Positions 1-13,000 of a DNA stretch of 64,000 bases are shown one piece after another. The stretch is taken from the NCBI RefSeq assembly GCF_047948215.1, contig NC_134465.1:13430522-13494521 (forward strand), given 5' to 3'. Origin of the DNA: Lycorma delicatula (taxonomy: Eukaryota; Arthropoda; Insecta; Hemiptera; Fulgoridae). The notes beneath the pieces were generated by a model. That model was not told the DNA's origin. It worked only from the letters and a program-made list of their open reading frames with translations, and did no database searches. Made by a program: the position numbers and the translations under genes. Within the stretch, counting starts at the first letter, position 1, and each line of letters begins with the position of its first letter.

Positions 1-2
1 TT

Positions 3-200
3 AAACTTAGACCCGACATTAAAAATAAACACTTGAAACACGCCCGATTAACAGAATCATACAGCAGCAAGAGACACTGTCCAGGCTCTGCGATTCGAAG
101 GGAGAAATTTGTGGAACTCCTGCCACTTTTGCATTCCGTCAATTCATCCATGGCAATAAAAGAGTTAATAAAAAAAAAACTCAACAATAAACCAGACTAA
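3..200 (+). other. tail of an unrecognised open reading frame
   Basis: A plus-strand frame is open from the window edge to a stop near 200, about 65 codons, rich in Lys, Arg and His (for example KRHCPGSAIRREKF). It is followed by AT-rich sequence resembling a 3' untranslated tail. It lies on the strand opposite the host gene whose second exon is at 253-358, so it is probably the 3' end of a transposon protein inserted in that gene's next intron. I do not recognise the family. It could also be a chance open frame. Confidence 0.3.
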
Positions 201-252
201 TAATTTAATTCTAATAAAAATAAATATAATAATCAATTAATAGAACACTTAC

Positions 253-3200
253 ATCAGAATTAGCTATATCTAACAATTCTTGCACTTTTCTTGCATGTTG
301 CAATAGTTTTATAGTATCTAGTACAACTGGATCCATTGCAGTACACTCTTTTGGAATCCTAATAAAAAAGCAAATAACATTCAAACTAGAACAAAAATTA
401 AAATAATAACAATAAATGGATATCTATTTTAATACATTGTTTTCAATGTAATTTAAAAATTTTTTTTTAAATCGATAGTATAATTATGTTACATGGATCA
501 CATCAAGAATGGCAGCTGAATTATATTCCGTGTAACACAAGAATACTGGGCCATTTGCTAGAAAAAAATGTAGGAATATATGATAAAATCTTGATCAGAG
601 CTCATCAGAAACATAGAAATTAATGAATACAAGAAGAGAAAAGATTATAATCTATAACAATTTTTTTTTCATAACATATAAATAGACATTACAAAATATA
701 ATAACAATTTTGAAGACATAAATTGAAAAATATTCAAGTACCTATTTAAATACATATCAAAGGTGTAAAAAATCTAGGCTTTTATAATTAATATTAATTT
801 TAAACAGATCACAAGAGTAATATTACTCTTGAGAAATATGTAATATTACTCTTTGAGAAGAATATTTTAATTTGATTTTAAATTATAACGCCGCACTAAG
901 GAATGTGGCTTTGGCAGTACCTTTGTTTTATGAATTATGTGCATGTTCAACTTACTGAAAACACTACATTTACAATTACATTCTTTTCTTTACGCAGTTG
1001 ACTACTAGTGTTATAGTGAAGGGGTTTACTTATAATTTTTGCAAAAACACATATTTTTATTCCTCTTAAAATGAGTAAAAAAAAGACAAGGAACTTTATG
1101 TAATTTTTTCTGCAGTGAAAGTTCTACTCCTAGAAATGTAAATTTAGAAAAATTGAGTGAAACAGAAAATGAATGTCCATCAAACAACAAAACTAAATCT
1201 ACTTTGACAAGATGTTACAATAACGAGTACTTGAAATATGGTTTTATATTTTGTATGGATTTTACGGAAGACAAAGTACACCCAATGTGCATAAAATGTA
1301 AGGAAGTTAAGAATGATACCATAAAACCAAAATGTTGCGACATTTAAAATCAAGATATCCCGAAGTAGAACAGAAACTATTGGATTATTTTGAATTTAAT
1401 CTCCAAAAGAAAAAAATTAAAAAAACTTTTATTCAAAATAAATCGCAATTGAAATTTTCATATTTAGTTGCACTACATATATCCAATTGTTCAAAACCGG
1501 GGAAAATCTGATTAAACCAGTGTTAATTGATGTTTGCAATGAAATGTTTGGGCCCTCATCTGCAGACCAGATCAGATCAATTCCTCTTTCAAATGATACG
1601 ATCAGTCATCCTCTATCTGAAAATACTGAATACCAGTTAATAAAAAGTATTAAAGAATAACCGATGTTTGCCACCCACAGCGATGAATCATTGATATTTA
1701 TAAAAAAAGCTACTTTTCTCTGCTACATATGGTAGATTGACTTGACTATTCTTTTGAATAAATGAAAGAATTATTATTATTTAGTAAAGATTTAGATTTT
1801 CACCCGACAAGTTCCAGAATTTTTGATTCATTGAATTCGAATATTAATAACCATTCTTTAAACTGGAAAAAATGTATTGGTCTGTGTACCAACTGGAGCA
1901 GCAAATATGACTGGGAAACATTCTAGAGTAACAAAAAGGATTAATTAATAAAAGGATTTCAGACGTCTCTAACACATTGCATAATACATCGCCAGCACTT
2001 AGCAGCCAGAAATATGTCACCTGAATTAAGCAATGTTCTCCTGGAATTGAAAAAAATTGTTAATTTCATAAAGAAAAGCGATCTTAACTCTCGATTATTT
2101 GCCATTCTTTGTCAAGAGGTAGGAGCAGAATACCAACATCTTTTATTTTACGCAGAAGTAATATGGCTCTCGTGAGGAAAAGTGTTTACCAGACTTTACA
2201 AATAAAGGACGGAAGTGGAGAAATTTTTGGTAGAAAAACAGCCTCTGTTATCAAAATGTTTTTCCAATATGTACTGGATTGCGAAGCTGGAATATTTAAA
2301 TGAAATAGTTTTTTACACAAACAACCTAAACTGAAGTTTGCAGGGAAGTATGACACTTCATTTCATTTATTTAACAAAATTTATGCATATAAAAAAAATA
2401 AATAAATTTTGGTTAAAAACAAATGAAGAAAATAATCCTGATGTATTTAATTCTTATTACGATTTTATTACTACACAAAACGAATTAATAGTTGATAATC
2501 TGAATGAATGTAGTAATAAGTCAACATTTACAATCATTATATGATGGATTTTAAAAATATTTCCTTATAAACATAAATTTGCAGGAGATGAATTTATGGA
2601 TAATTAATCTTTTTATCGAGCATAATTGTAATATAAATTTAAGTACCGAGGACCAAGAAAGTCTCTTAGAACCGAGTTCAGACGTAACATTAAAAAACAG
2701 TTTTTCATCCATGAATTTAATTAAATTTTGGATCGCAATAAAAAATGAATATCCAAATGTACATAACAAAGCCATGAAAATGCTACTTCCCTTTGCAACC
2801 ACATATTTGTATGAAGCTGGACTCTCAGCTATGATGCTTATTAAAACCACACAAAATTGTTTATCAATAAATTCATCACCGATTGTAATTTACAACCTGA
2901 CAATGAAACGATCATGCAAAAATGAGCAACAACAAATTTCTCACTAACTTTCATTATTTACAATCAGTTTGCAATATGATTTATTTGTAGTTCCTATTTT
3001 TAAATAAAACAACCTACATTTATTTTCTGATTTTCATTTATTGTTTTGTTGTTTATAAATAGAAATTATATTAATTAATATTATGTATATGCAAAATTTA
3101 ATTAATAATAAAATAAAAATACGATATAAGTATTTTCTTTTTGCTTGTCAAAAAATCTAAGCTGAGGATCTGCCAGCCCCTGTATATTTTTCTAAAATTT

Positions 3201-6200
3201 TACCTGTCTGCTATAAAAAAAAGTTGGGAAACACTGAACTAAAGTGTAACAGAATCCTTCCTCATACGCTAAAGTATTAGTGCACAGCTAAGAGTGAAAA
3301 TATTTATGCATAAAAAAGATGTCCGATGAGAGAAGAACCAAGAAAGTCATGGAAGAAATTAAGTCAGCAAAAGATGATGGAAGCAGTTAAAAGAGAAGGT
3401 GAGACGGAAGAAAGTGAAGATGCATTAACAGATAAGATAAGATGCATTAACCTGGATTCGATTAAGGATATTATGTATATACGATCTTTACAATGAAAGA
3501 AGCTGATCAAGACCAGGTTCAATCATCTCCAGAACTGATAAGACTTTCTAGATGTTACGAATATCAGTTTTTCTAAATTTGAATATTAAATAGATCTTGA
3601 ATGTTCAAACATCAAAATTGTTAAATTTCAGTCTTATATTTAAAAATTTAATTCTTAGAACAATTTTTCAATCATTCTTAGCCAAAATAATTGACATATA
3701 CTATTAATATTTACTGAAGATTCTTATTTAAAGATAAAAGTAGTTCAAATACATTCAAGATCATTTAATGTCTCTTTTCTTATTGTAAATTAAACGATAT
3801 GTCATGATCATCATTCTGAATAAATTGTCAAGGAGGAATGGTTATTATTTTAAAGATAACACCTTTCACCAAAGTATTTTTCTAGTATTCAAAAATCTTA
3901 TAGGAGCTTGTTCTGTTGGATGGAATATTTGTTACATTTAATACAAATGAAGAAATATTCAAATTTTATATGCAATTTTTTATGAACCAATCAATATGAA
4001 TTAGTTTTTGTTAAAAGCTAATAGAACTGAGATTTTGACCTTTAGCCTTGGAGAATTAAAAAAAGAGATTGGACAGCTAAATATTTTCTAGATTTTCACC
4101 TGGGTTTCAAAGTTAAATAATAATATATGATGGATCACACATAGGTTGTCAGACAAACTTTAAAACTGACTTTCTTAATTTGCGAGAAAGGTGGTAAAAT
4201 AACACTGAAAAGTGTAAATTTTGGTAATGAATTATGTAATTTTTTTTTGGAAAATAGGCTATTCAATCGATTAACAAACATTTCTATTTAACGTTATAAA
4301 AACTTTACCATGGTCTAAGCTAAAATCTGCTTTAAATTTAGCTTCTTCAGTCTCAAGTAAATAAAAATAAATCACAAAGATCAGATAAAGGTAAAGTTTT
4401 TGCAACATTTCACCTTAATATAGTGGCTCGCATTTATATTTTTATACATTGATAAAAATAAAAAAATAATCATTGGACAGAAGTAATATAAACTAATAAT
4501 AATAAAGGTATTATAATCCCATTTCACTGTAAAAGATCATTTAAAAAAATTATTGAAAAAACTTTAACGTATTTAACTGGAATTATATTTTCTTTAACTC
4601 GCATATTCTTTTTATTCTTTTTTTTAGTTTAATGTATTGTAAATGATATGCTCAGCTGACTGCCATGATTTCCTTTGCCAATCTTTTTCTCAATGACCTT
4701 CAATACTTAATAATTTAAAATCTTTCCTTGTATTATTATGTCTAACTGCGAAGTGTTCTACTGCAATTGAAATTTGTTCAACAAATGTATACTAATCTAA
4801 AAATATTTGGATTTTGGACTTTTTCTTAACTGCTGTAAATAAGAAGGAACTGGCGGGAAGGAGGGTTTGATTCCAGAATGGCCATTAAATACCTTGGCAT
4901 CTGGAATGATGCCTGATTGAGGTATGGAGTCCATGTTATGGAAAGTTGTGAGAGAGCAGAGAGGACAATCAATGCATGCGGTTCCATCTTACTACTGAAC
5001 ACCAGGGGCCTGGAGAACTCAGGAGGAGGTTGTTATTAAGCTGTGGTGTATTCTTCACTCTTATATGGGGCAGAGATTTGGGCAGATGTTCTGGGGTATA
5101 AAAGGTATATTGGAATACTTGCTGCGCTGCATATGAGATGCTGCCTCCAGATTTCAGCATCTTATCATACGATCTCAAGAGAGGCTGCAGAGGTGCTAGT
5201 GGGTGTTATGCCAATTGACCTGCTAATTGCTCACAGGGGGAAGCGTAGAGAATTAAGGATGCTTCCTTCTTCGGAAAAGAAGAGATTGATTGTGGCCAAT
5301 CTACAAAAGTTGATGAATACTTGGCAAGAACGGTGGGATGTGAGACAGAAAGGACAGTGGACTTACCGTCTGATTGGGAATGTAAGAAGTTGGTGTGGTA
5401 GGACTCACAGATCAATTGATTACAGTCTTATGCAATTCCTGGCCAGGCATGGTGGTTACAGGTCGTATCTTTTTAGGTTTATTTTTGACCATTCAGACTG
5501 CTGTCCAGCCTGCGATGTGGAGGAAACTCCATACCATGTCTTCTTCTGTTATACGAGGTTCCAGGATGCACAGACGTGCATGCTGGATGCCCTGAGTCGG
5601 GTGGACATGTTCAGACCTGAGGATTTTCAGCAGATAATGCTTCAGGGTGTGAAGCAGAGGACTATTATAACAAATTATAACAGAAAAATTTTAGAAGAAC
5701 TTAGAAACACAGAAAAAACTTGTAGGGCCGAGTATTGACACAGCCTGCAAGGGAACTTGGCGTTGGAGGATGCCGGGTTGTTCAGGTCTTCGGTCAAGTG
5801 GTGAATGTGTCTTCCCAAATCAGCTGATTTGGAAGTCATGAGTTCCAGCATTCAAGTCCTAGTAGTCAGTTATTTTTACACGGATTTGAATACTAGATCA
5901 TGGATACCGGTGTTCTTTGGTGGTTGGGTTTCAATTAACCACATATCTCAGGAATGGTCAATCTGAGACTGTACAAAACTACACTTCATTTATACTCATA
6001 CATATCATCCTCTGAAGTATTATCTTAACAGTAATTACCGGAGGTAAAATAAAGGGTTGGACAGGTCTGCGGCCTTGGCATGCTCTTGAGCATGATGAGG
6101 GTCGCTTTGGTGCAGTGAGGCTGTGGACACTCCACTCCCAGTGCCTGACGGCATTGCTAATGTTTTTAGTGATTATGGCTGACGATCATGTGGTAAGTAA

Positions 6201-6458
6201 TAAGTTTGTAAGTAGTTGAGTTATGTGTATCTTAGATGGTGGGTGTGAGTTTGTGTACACTGGGTGAGATTGTGGAAATTTAATTAACTATTGAGTGTGC
6301 TTTGATGAATAAGTCTTGTGGCCATGTCCTAATGATTGTTGTGCACATTTCTTGTGTTGGCTTGATTGTATGAATGTATAAATGTGTGTGGTACATCTTA
6401 GAACCTGTTAGGTGCACTATGTTCCTGGATGTTTTCCTCTTTAGGTATTTGTGGTATG

Positions 6459-6527
<69 letters not shown>

Positions 6528-9075
6528 GGTTTGGTATGGATGATGTTTGCTTGTGGAGACCAAATGTGTGTGTAGGTGCTTACTCCCACTCCTAAAGAAA
6601 TGCTTTATTAGTGGTTTCGCAGGCGGCAGGGTCACCAGGGGTGGAGGTTTAGTCGGTAGTGCACAGAAATACATATGCATTTTCTGTACTGTAACAGCTT
6701 GCAAAACCTGTTAGTGAGTCCAACACTGCTTCAGCGCCCATATATGGGGTCCTCCACCTCTAAAAAAAAAAGTTGTAGCCAAATGAAATTTTAATAAATG
6801 AAATATTTGGATCTTATAAGGGGAAGGCATGTCAGTTCGAATCAGACTTCATATACTTTATTTTTTAATTTAAATATATTAATTTATTAATAATTATTAA
6901 TCTCTGATTGTAAAAAAACGTTCTACAATAAATAATTCAATAACAATAAAAAAAAAAAATTATGAAAAAATATCAGAAGTACAAATACAATTTTATGTAC
7001 TCTTCATTTTAAAAAAAATGTGTATATGTAATTTAATAGGCGTACAAAGAAGTCATATGGTGTCCACATCAAATTCTTTTCTCATATAAAAAATAGTAGT
7101 AATAATTAATAAAAAATTAATGAATAAAAAGAAGTTTAATTTTAATTACGTAAGATTAGGTCTTTAACCCCCTCTGTGAATCATGAGACCTTGCTGATGG
7201 TGAGGCATTTGAGTGCTCAGTGATACAGAATAGCTGGATTGAAGGTGCAACCATATCGGATAGGTATCAGTTGAGAGCCAGACCAAGGAATAATTCCTGA
7301 AAGAGGGCAGGAGCTCTTTCAGTAGCTGTTAAGGGCGTAGGTTAAGGAAGCCTTAAATGGGATATCAACATCATTCAATTTTTTGAGTACTGCACAGCTG
7401 AAAGCAATGGAAAACTACAGCTTTTTTTTCCAAGAAAATGTAGCTCTCTGCATTTTCATTTAACAAAGATGGAGGCACCTTCCTTGGTAAAATATTCCAG
7501 AGGTAAACTCCGGGTGAGGACTGCTAAGGAAGAGGTCACCAGAAAATTAAAAAATAACATTTTATAAGTTGAATCGTGTAATGTTAGTCTAAAGTTGGTA
7601 GGTTAGAAAATTTAAAGAGGGAAATGAGTAGGTTAAATGTGGATGTAGTACGAATTAGTGAAGTTCAGCGGGAAGAGGAAAATGACTTTTGGTCAGATTT
7701 TAGAATAATTAGCTCAGTGCCAAATGACACTGAGTAATAAACAAGAAGATAGAGAATAAGATAGGGTGTGTGTATGAAGAAATTGACGAAGCAATTAACA
7801 CATAAAAGGGGATGAAAATTTAATAATAGTTGGAGGTAGGAATACAAGCACTGAAAAAGGCAAGGACGGAAATATTGTGGGTGAATACGGGCTGGGCAAA
7901 AGAAATCAAAGAGAGGACTGACTTATTGAGTTTTGCATGAAGCATAATTTAGTAACTGCCAACACCCAGTTAAAAATCATAATAGAAGAATACACACATG
8001 GAAAACGCCAGGTGATACTGCAAGGAATCAGATGGATTATATCATGGTTAAGGAAAGATTTAGAAATGAACTGGTTGACTGCAAAGCACATCCAGCAGCA
8101 GACACTGATAACGACTGTAATTTAGTGATAATGAAATGTAGACAGGGGTTTAAAACCTGAAGAAAAGGTGTCAGGTGAATCTGTGGAATTTAGAGAAGCT
8201 GGAGGAAGAGTTGACAAAGAAGATCTTTGAGGACAATGCAAGAGGTCCAAGTGAAAAAGATAAAGTAGAAAATATAGAAGGAGAATGGAACAATGTTAAA
8301 AAGGGAATTCTTAAATCAGCAGATGCAAACTTAGGTGAAACAATGAGAACTGGTACAAACCCATGGATATTAAAGGATATATTGCAGCTAATGGTTGAGT
8401 GTATAAAGTATAAGAATGCTACTGATGTAGCATTTTCTTCTCAGTACCTGAGAAGAAAAGATTAGAGCTTTTGAAATGCGATACTATAGGAGAACATTAA
8501 AAATCAGATGGGTCGATAAAGTGACAATTGAGGAGGTGTTGCAGCAAATTGATGAAGAAAGAAGCATTTGGAAAAATATACCTAAAAGAAGGCCACATCT
8601 TAAGGAATTATGGAATAATTGCTTTGAAATTGGAGGGCCAGGTATATGGGAAAAATGGTGCAGGGAGGCAACATTTGGAATATGCTTAACAAATAGTTAG
8701 GGATACAGGATGTATGGTGTATAATGAAATGAAACGACTGAAACTAGATAGGGAATCTTGGAGAGCTACATCAAACCAGTAAAATGACTTAAGACAAAAA
8801 AAAGTCTTTATACAAATCATTTATAACTACAAATAATATCTTTTTATAACTGATGCATTAAACATTAAATGTATATAAACAAATATTTTCACTTACTGAA
8901 TTATATTGTTACAACTTTCATCGGGCACAGGTTGATAAGGTTTCGGTAATTCATGTTTAATAGCACTCAATAAAACAAGTTTACCAAGTTCCTTAGGTAC
9001 AATTCTTTCCCACTCAGGCTCAGGAACTGTGGGAATTTCACCCCACAATTTGGATGTACTACTATGGCTGAACAT
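253..9075 (-). CDS. 5' part of an unrecognised host gene (two exons)
   Basis: The first coding exon runs from ATG at 9075 down to 8897 and ends CA|GTAAGTG. The next acceptor (TTATTAG|GATTCC) opens an exon at 358-253 that ends GAT|GTAAGT. Joining them restores a Gln codon and gives 95 uninterrupted codons, beginning MFSHSSTSKLWGEIPTVPEP and ending with a helical, charged stretch (LLQHARKVQELLDIANSD). There is no signal peptide or membrane segment. The exons match each other in phase, have good splice sites, and show little of the stop and frameshift decay of the surroundings, so I take them as real. The protein continues beyond the left edge. I do not recognise the family. The 8.5-kb first intron holds hAT, R1-like, SINE and LINE remnants. 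The gene is divergent from SMIM20, 943 bp away. Confidence 0.6.
359..1080. other. intron sequence, nothing recognised
   Basis: AT-rich intronic sequence of the minus-strand gene. A short repeat of TAATATTACTCTTGAG-like units occurs near 819-862. No coding similarity or structured element was seen. Confidence 0.5.
1081..2950 (+). pseudogene. hAT/ZBED-like transposase remnant
   Basis: Successive frames give a degraded hAT-superfamily transposase of the ZBED5/FAM200-like group. The N-terminal part at 1150-1370 contains a decayed BED-type finger (CIKCKEV followed by a frameshifted RSRYPEVEQKL). A central part at 1480-1660 reads VLIDVCNEMFGPSSADQI. The 1975-2300 stretch includes LLELKKIVNFIKKS, then VGAEYQHLLFYAEVIWLSRG with a frameshift. 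The hAT C-terminal dimerisation region at 2579-2947 is the clearest: FWIAIKNEYPN, LLPFATTYLYEAGLSAM, and a terminal KNEQQQISH. Several stops and frameshifts rule out activity. A possible 3' end lies at about 3160-3240 (CCAGCCCCTG... GGGAAACACTGA). The element lies in intron 1 of the minus-strand host gene. Confidence 0.8.
3250..4800. other. AT-rich intronic stretch
   Basis: No coding similarity, RNA gene or clear repeat was recognised. A short duplicated GATGCATTAACAGATAAGATAA-like motif lies near 3420-3455. Confidence 0.4.
4803..4850 (+). repeat. dispersed repeat copy 1 (see 27304)
   Basis: TTTGGATTTTGGACTTTTTC followed by TTAACTGCTGTAAATAAG also occurs, nearly identical, at 27304-27346. 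The two copies share no obvious longer element, so they are probably ends of a dispersed repeat. It abuts the 5' break of the R1-like remnant. Confidence 0.55.
5795..6055 (+). mobile_element. probable tRNA-derived SINE inside the R1-like copy
   Basis: A block just after the ORF2 stop region starts near the palindrome AAATCAGCTGATTT, carries a box-B-like AGCATTCAAGTCC, and ends near TAATTACCGGAGG. Its base composition is unlike R1 coding sequence. The layout (internal promoter-like box, about 260 bp) suggests a SINE, but no second copy is in the window to define its ends. It could instead be part of the R1 3' untranslated region. Confidence 0.4.
6461..6523 (+). repeat. (GT)n microsatellite
   Basis: A pure run of about 31 GT units lies in the 3' untranslated part of the R1-like element. 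It generates long poly-Cys-Val and poly-Thr-His open frames that are not genes. Confidence 0.97.
6780..7160. other. AT-rich spacer
   Basis: Low-complexity A/T sequence between two retroelement remnants. Nothing else was seen. Confidence 0.5.
7165..8800 (+). mobile_element. LINE family E copy 1, internally deleted
   Basis: This is an endonuclease-reverse transcriptase LINE. A 5' leader at 7165-7560 contains GAATCATGAGACCTTGCTGA. The endonuclease follows in broken frames: VDVVRISEVQREEENDFW, then ENLIIVGGRNTS, EYGLGKRNQRED, LIEFCMKHNLVTANTQ and the linker LEKLEEELTKKIFEDNA. Near 8440 the sequence jumps directly into the ORF C-terminus (KMRYYRRTLKIRW-like, 8476-8700), so the whole RT catalytic core is missing. 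The element ends AAATGACTTAAGAC plus A-rich tail at about 8800, the same 3' end as the copies at 19706-20709, 53812-54640 and the inverted copy at 44512-46765. Clade assignment (RTE or CR1 group) is not secure by eye. Confidence 0.8.
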
Positions 9076-10018
9076 TATGTTTAATATTTAGTCATTATGT
9101 GAAACAATTCAGTTAACCTACAAAAAAAAAGAACACATAATAAATTCAATTTTTTTTTCATTTAACTTGCAAATATAAAGCAACTTTAGACCACAAGACA
9201 CCACCACGGAAGTAAAAGTTCATTAAAAAGGGTAACTGATTTGTACTACGGGCTTCAACAGCAGTCAGAACTCTAATTTTTACTTCAACAAATCATTCAT
9301 TCACTGCATTAAATCTTTTGAGTCAATATTTATCAGTTATGCGAATTGTCAAAATAAAATTCAAATATGCTCGAACAAAATAATTTTCTTGCTAACTACT
9401 TTTACAACAAAATTTAACACCCTTATAAAAAGAGATTAACAAACAATCACAAAATGCATGTTTCGAAATTCTACATAAAAATAAAATCACTATTAAACAG
9501 TTGATTAATTTCGAAAAATTAATCCTCACATAACCACAATGAGGCAGTACAGCTGAATGTTAAGATATAACAAAATCAGCAGTTTAAAACGAGTAGCATT
9601 CAAAATGCCTAAGAGATCATGACAAACTATAAATATAGGATTTTTAATAGCTTTTATAGAGTATAGTTATTAGGTGCAAAAGAATTATAATGTTACCAGA
9701 TTCTGAAAATAAAAACAATAATAAATTAGAGCCAACGTTTGAAACCACACTAACTTTACAGTTTGATAAAACCTACATTAAAATGTCTTTGACTTCACTT
9801 TACTTCTTCATTAATGTTTTGTGGCAAATAAATTAAGATTTAAATAGTCGGCTAGCAAAATGAAAACTAGTAGTCACTGTAAAATAAAAAAGTACAATAA
9901 TTTTAATCTGTTAAACGTTGGTATTACTGAAGGTTAATTTTGTAGGTTAAGATCAGTCTAGGACTAATTTTAATTGTGCATAACATGAAATAAACAAAAA
10001 TATTTGAGGATTATAGTA
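9076..10018. promoter_or_regulatory. shared upstream region of two divergent genes
   Basis: A 943-bp interval separates the start codon of the minus-strand gene from the start codon of SMIM20 on the plus strand. It must contain both 5' untranslated regions and both promoters if these are the first exons. I see no convincing TATA/initiator pair, which would fit a housekeeping-type bidirectional promoter. No mobile element was recognised inside it. Confidence 0.45.
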
Positions 10019-13000
10019 ATGCATTTAACTGGTTGGAAGTATTACGCTGCTCTTTTGGGAGGTTGTACGGGGGTTCTTGGTGTAGTTTTTTACCCAATCT
10101 TCATTTATCCAATGATGCATGTAGATGAATACAGTAAGCAAATTAAATTCGATCCTAGATTAATTTTAATTAAATAATATTGAGTTTTGACGCAAATAAT
10201 TTTCATGCAAGAAGTTATTTTATCAAGAGATCCAAGTGCTGGGTGGATATGAACTTGTAGCTTCTGTTTTGCTTGAATAATTTCGAAACATACGTTATAG
10301 AGTTCATGTTAAATCAATAACGAATAATGTAAGATAAAATTACTTATAAATTTTATGTTCATAGGTTTAAACTTAATCAGTTTAAACTTAATCTTAAGGT
10401 TTAATGTAAATCTAGTTTTTCCATTTTTCTGCAGTTTTGCTACTATATTAAGAGTAATAAACTTTTTGCCACACATTTTCATAAATTTCTTTCACAAAAG
10501 TTACTCTTGAATATAAGAAAATTGAAACTTACTTCCACTGATGTTAGTTCTTTGAAACATTTGTGTTATCGTTGTTAGAAGTTCAGGTCTTAATTACAAT
10601 TTCACAATGATGGGTGTATATTTTAGCATATGATAAATGCTAAGCGTAAGTGGGTTTTTAAATCGGAAGCTTCTGTATGAACATTGAGCTACCTCTCTTA
10701 CTCAGAAGTTGGCTGTATTAGTTTGCATTACTAAGTGATTTATCAATTACCTAGTCAACATACATTGCAACATTAATGTACAAACAACATGTAACATATC
10801 ATATCAAATGAGTTCATCACCATATAAGTTGCTTTAAAAAAGTATGTTGGCTTCAAAAAAAAGAAGCCTTATTATTATATGTAACAAAAGATGATTGATT
10901 ATGATATGAAAGAGACTTACAAACTAATATTAATTTTGTGTTATACTTCTAAACTATTTTTAATAGTACTATTTCAAAAAATAGTATTATAATATTATAA
11001 ATTATTCTTGTGATTAAATAATTTATAATCACAGTCTGTATACTGCATCAAAAAGATTAACATGATCATTTTATGTTTTTTTATACAGTTTCACAATTTC
11101 TTTTTCAGAAAAGATCCAGGAATACAATAGGAGAGGTATAAAACAAGAAGAAATTCAACCTGGAGGTATGGGTTCTGTTTATTTATTACATTATTATATT
11201 ACTAACTTTTACTCTATGTATATTTTAAAAATCAATGGTAAATAATTAAGCGATAAAAGTGGTAAAATAAATAAAATTAATTTTATAAATTTTAATGTAC
11301 TGTAAAATTTTAAGAAAAATTCATCTTAAGTTCAAAAAGTAAATACAGATGTGACAACATAATTACACTTTATCAATAAGTTAACCTTAGAGCCACTTGG
11401 TTATACAGAGTTTGGCAGAAGTTACTGCCACATTTTGAAGGTTAATTTAAAAGAAACCAAATGTTTTAAAAGCAAAAATCTTCTTATCACAAAATGCATA
11501 TAAATATATAGCTTTTTAAACTAATTTGTGTTAAACTACGTCACTTAAATTTTGACAGTCATTGGTGATACATTGTCGAAGCCTTTCTTGGAAGTTATTC
11601 GTTATTTTCTGGCACGTCTTGAGAGGAATGGTGGTGATCTCTTGGCATTTCATAAACTTTAAATGATCTAGACTTTGAGAAAAACATTTTCTTTTAAGTT
11701 TCCTCACAAAAAAGAAATCACAAGTGGAAAAATCCATTGACTCAATATCATTTGTTAGTAAGAAGTTTAGTAGATGGCCATGAAACATGACTCTCAAAAT
11801 TGTGAGTGAAATTTAAGTAGTATGAGCTGTGGCACCGTCCTGTTGGGACCAAATACCTAGTGAATTTTAAAGTTTGTATAATCTAAACTGCAGAAAGCTC
11901 TCTCTCTCTGAAGCATCTCTACGTATCAATTTGAAGTCGCAGTAACAAGTGAAACAGTTGTCTTAAAAAAAAAATAGGGGATCCATACACCAATTTGCCC
12001 TATTGCACACCAAACAGTAATGTGAGGACTGTGCAGTGGTTTTTGGTGAAGTTCACGAGGGTTTGGCTTGGAACAGTAGTGAAAAATGTGTTTGTTACAC
12101 TGTCAGAGAGATAAAACTGTACTTCATCGCTAAACAGCACAACAGCTGCAGGGGTATCTGCTGCCGAAATTTGTTGCACAAAAACTTTTATGATTGATGC
12201 AGTCCCTTTTGCTTTTGCAATTCTTGTGCGATTACAGTTTCATACGGGTGCATTTTAAGTTCCCTTTGGAGAATGCTTATCAAAAATCCTAAGTGCAATT
12301 GCATGTTTACATGCAGAATTGGAGATTGCACAATGGATGCTTTTACTGCCCTGCATATTTTCTGTTGTTGTTTCTGAGGTCTGTCAGTTTGTTTTTCTTT
12401 CAATGTTGATCTAGTTGCATGGAGATTTACAAAATCATTTTCCTATCTGGAACTGCGGCACATCAACTGAGACTGAAGCATATACCAAGACTGAAAGGCT
12501 CACTAGAGTTGTGATCTGTTTTTTTTTTATCAATAACAAACTACAATATTCTCCCATCCAAGCCACAGTAGCAAATAAAAATGGCGGGACTACATTTAAT
12601 TAGAGACACTCTGCCTGTCTCAGTATCTCCACCATAAATGGCACAGTAATATTTTTAGATGTGGGAGATGCTTCTGCCTTATCTTTTACAGATGGTTCTA
12701 AGCATAAACAAGTGATGTGAGATTTTTTGCACAATGATAAGATCAGCTGATGAATTAACACTTAATTTACCAGATGTTTCAGATAATTTTAAGATTTCTT
12801 TTGAGGCTAACTAAACCAGTAGTTTTAAAATTTTTTTTGAGGCTGACAAAATAATCAATTGATTTAAGCACTATACTCTGATATTACCAAAACTGGTAGA
12901 TTTTAGAGCGGGGTTGGACTGTATATGTTCATAGGTGATGAATGAAGACAACGCCTTTTTGCTTGTTGAGTAATGGTTTAATGAATTGTCGTCTTGACAG

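Larger units (their letters stand above)
4850..6775 (+). mobile_element. R1-like non-LTR retrotransposon, 3' part
   Basis: This holds the end of a reverse transcriptase (thumb) and the C-terminal domain of an R1-clade ORF2. Frames before 5040 read IKYLGIWNDA and AERTINACGSILLLNTRGLE. After a frameshift, a 231-codon frame at 5043-5738 begins VVYSSLLYGAEIWADVL, the usual R1 thumb motif, and contains a C-terminal CCHC-type knuckle (CPACDVEETPYHVFFC, about residues 153-168). It ends in KTCRAEY. The 3' untranslated part runs to about 6775, where GGTTTAGTCGGTAGTGCAC and AACCTGTTAGTGAG are shared with the R1 remnant ending near 58305. The catalytic RT core is absent, so it is a 5'-truncated dead copy. 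It lies in the intron of the minus-strand host gene. Confidence 0.8.

Noticed and set aside
3300..3520. Possible small coding exon (MMEAVKREGETEESEDAL)
   Set aside because: No splice sites or similarity; part of it is a local repeat of GATGCATTAAC.
6374..6704. Open frames of poly-Cys-Val and poly-Thr-His on both strands
   Set aside because: They are translations of the (GT)n microsatellite at 6461-6523.
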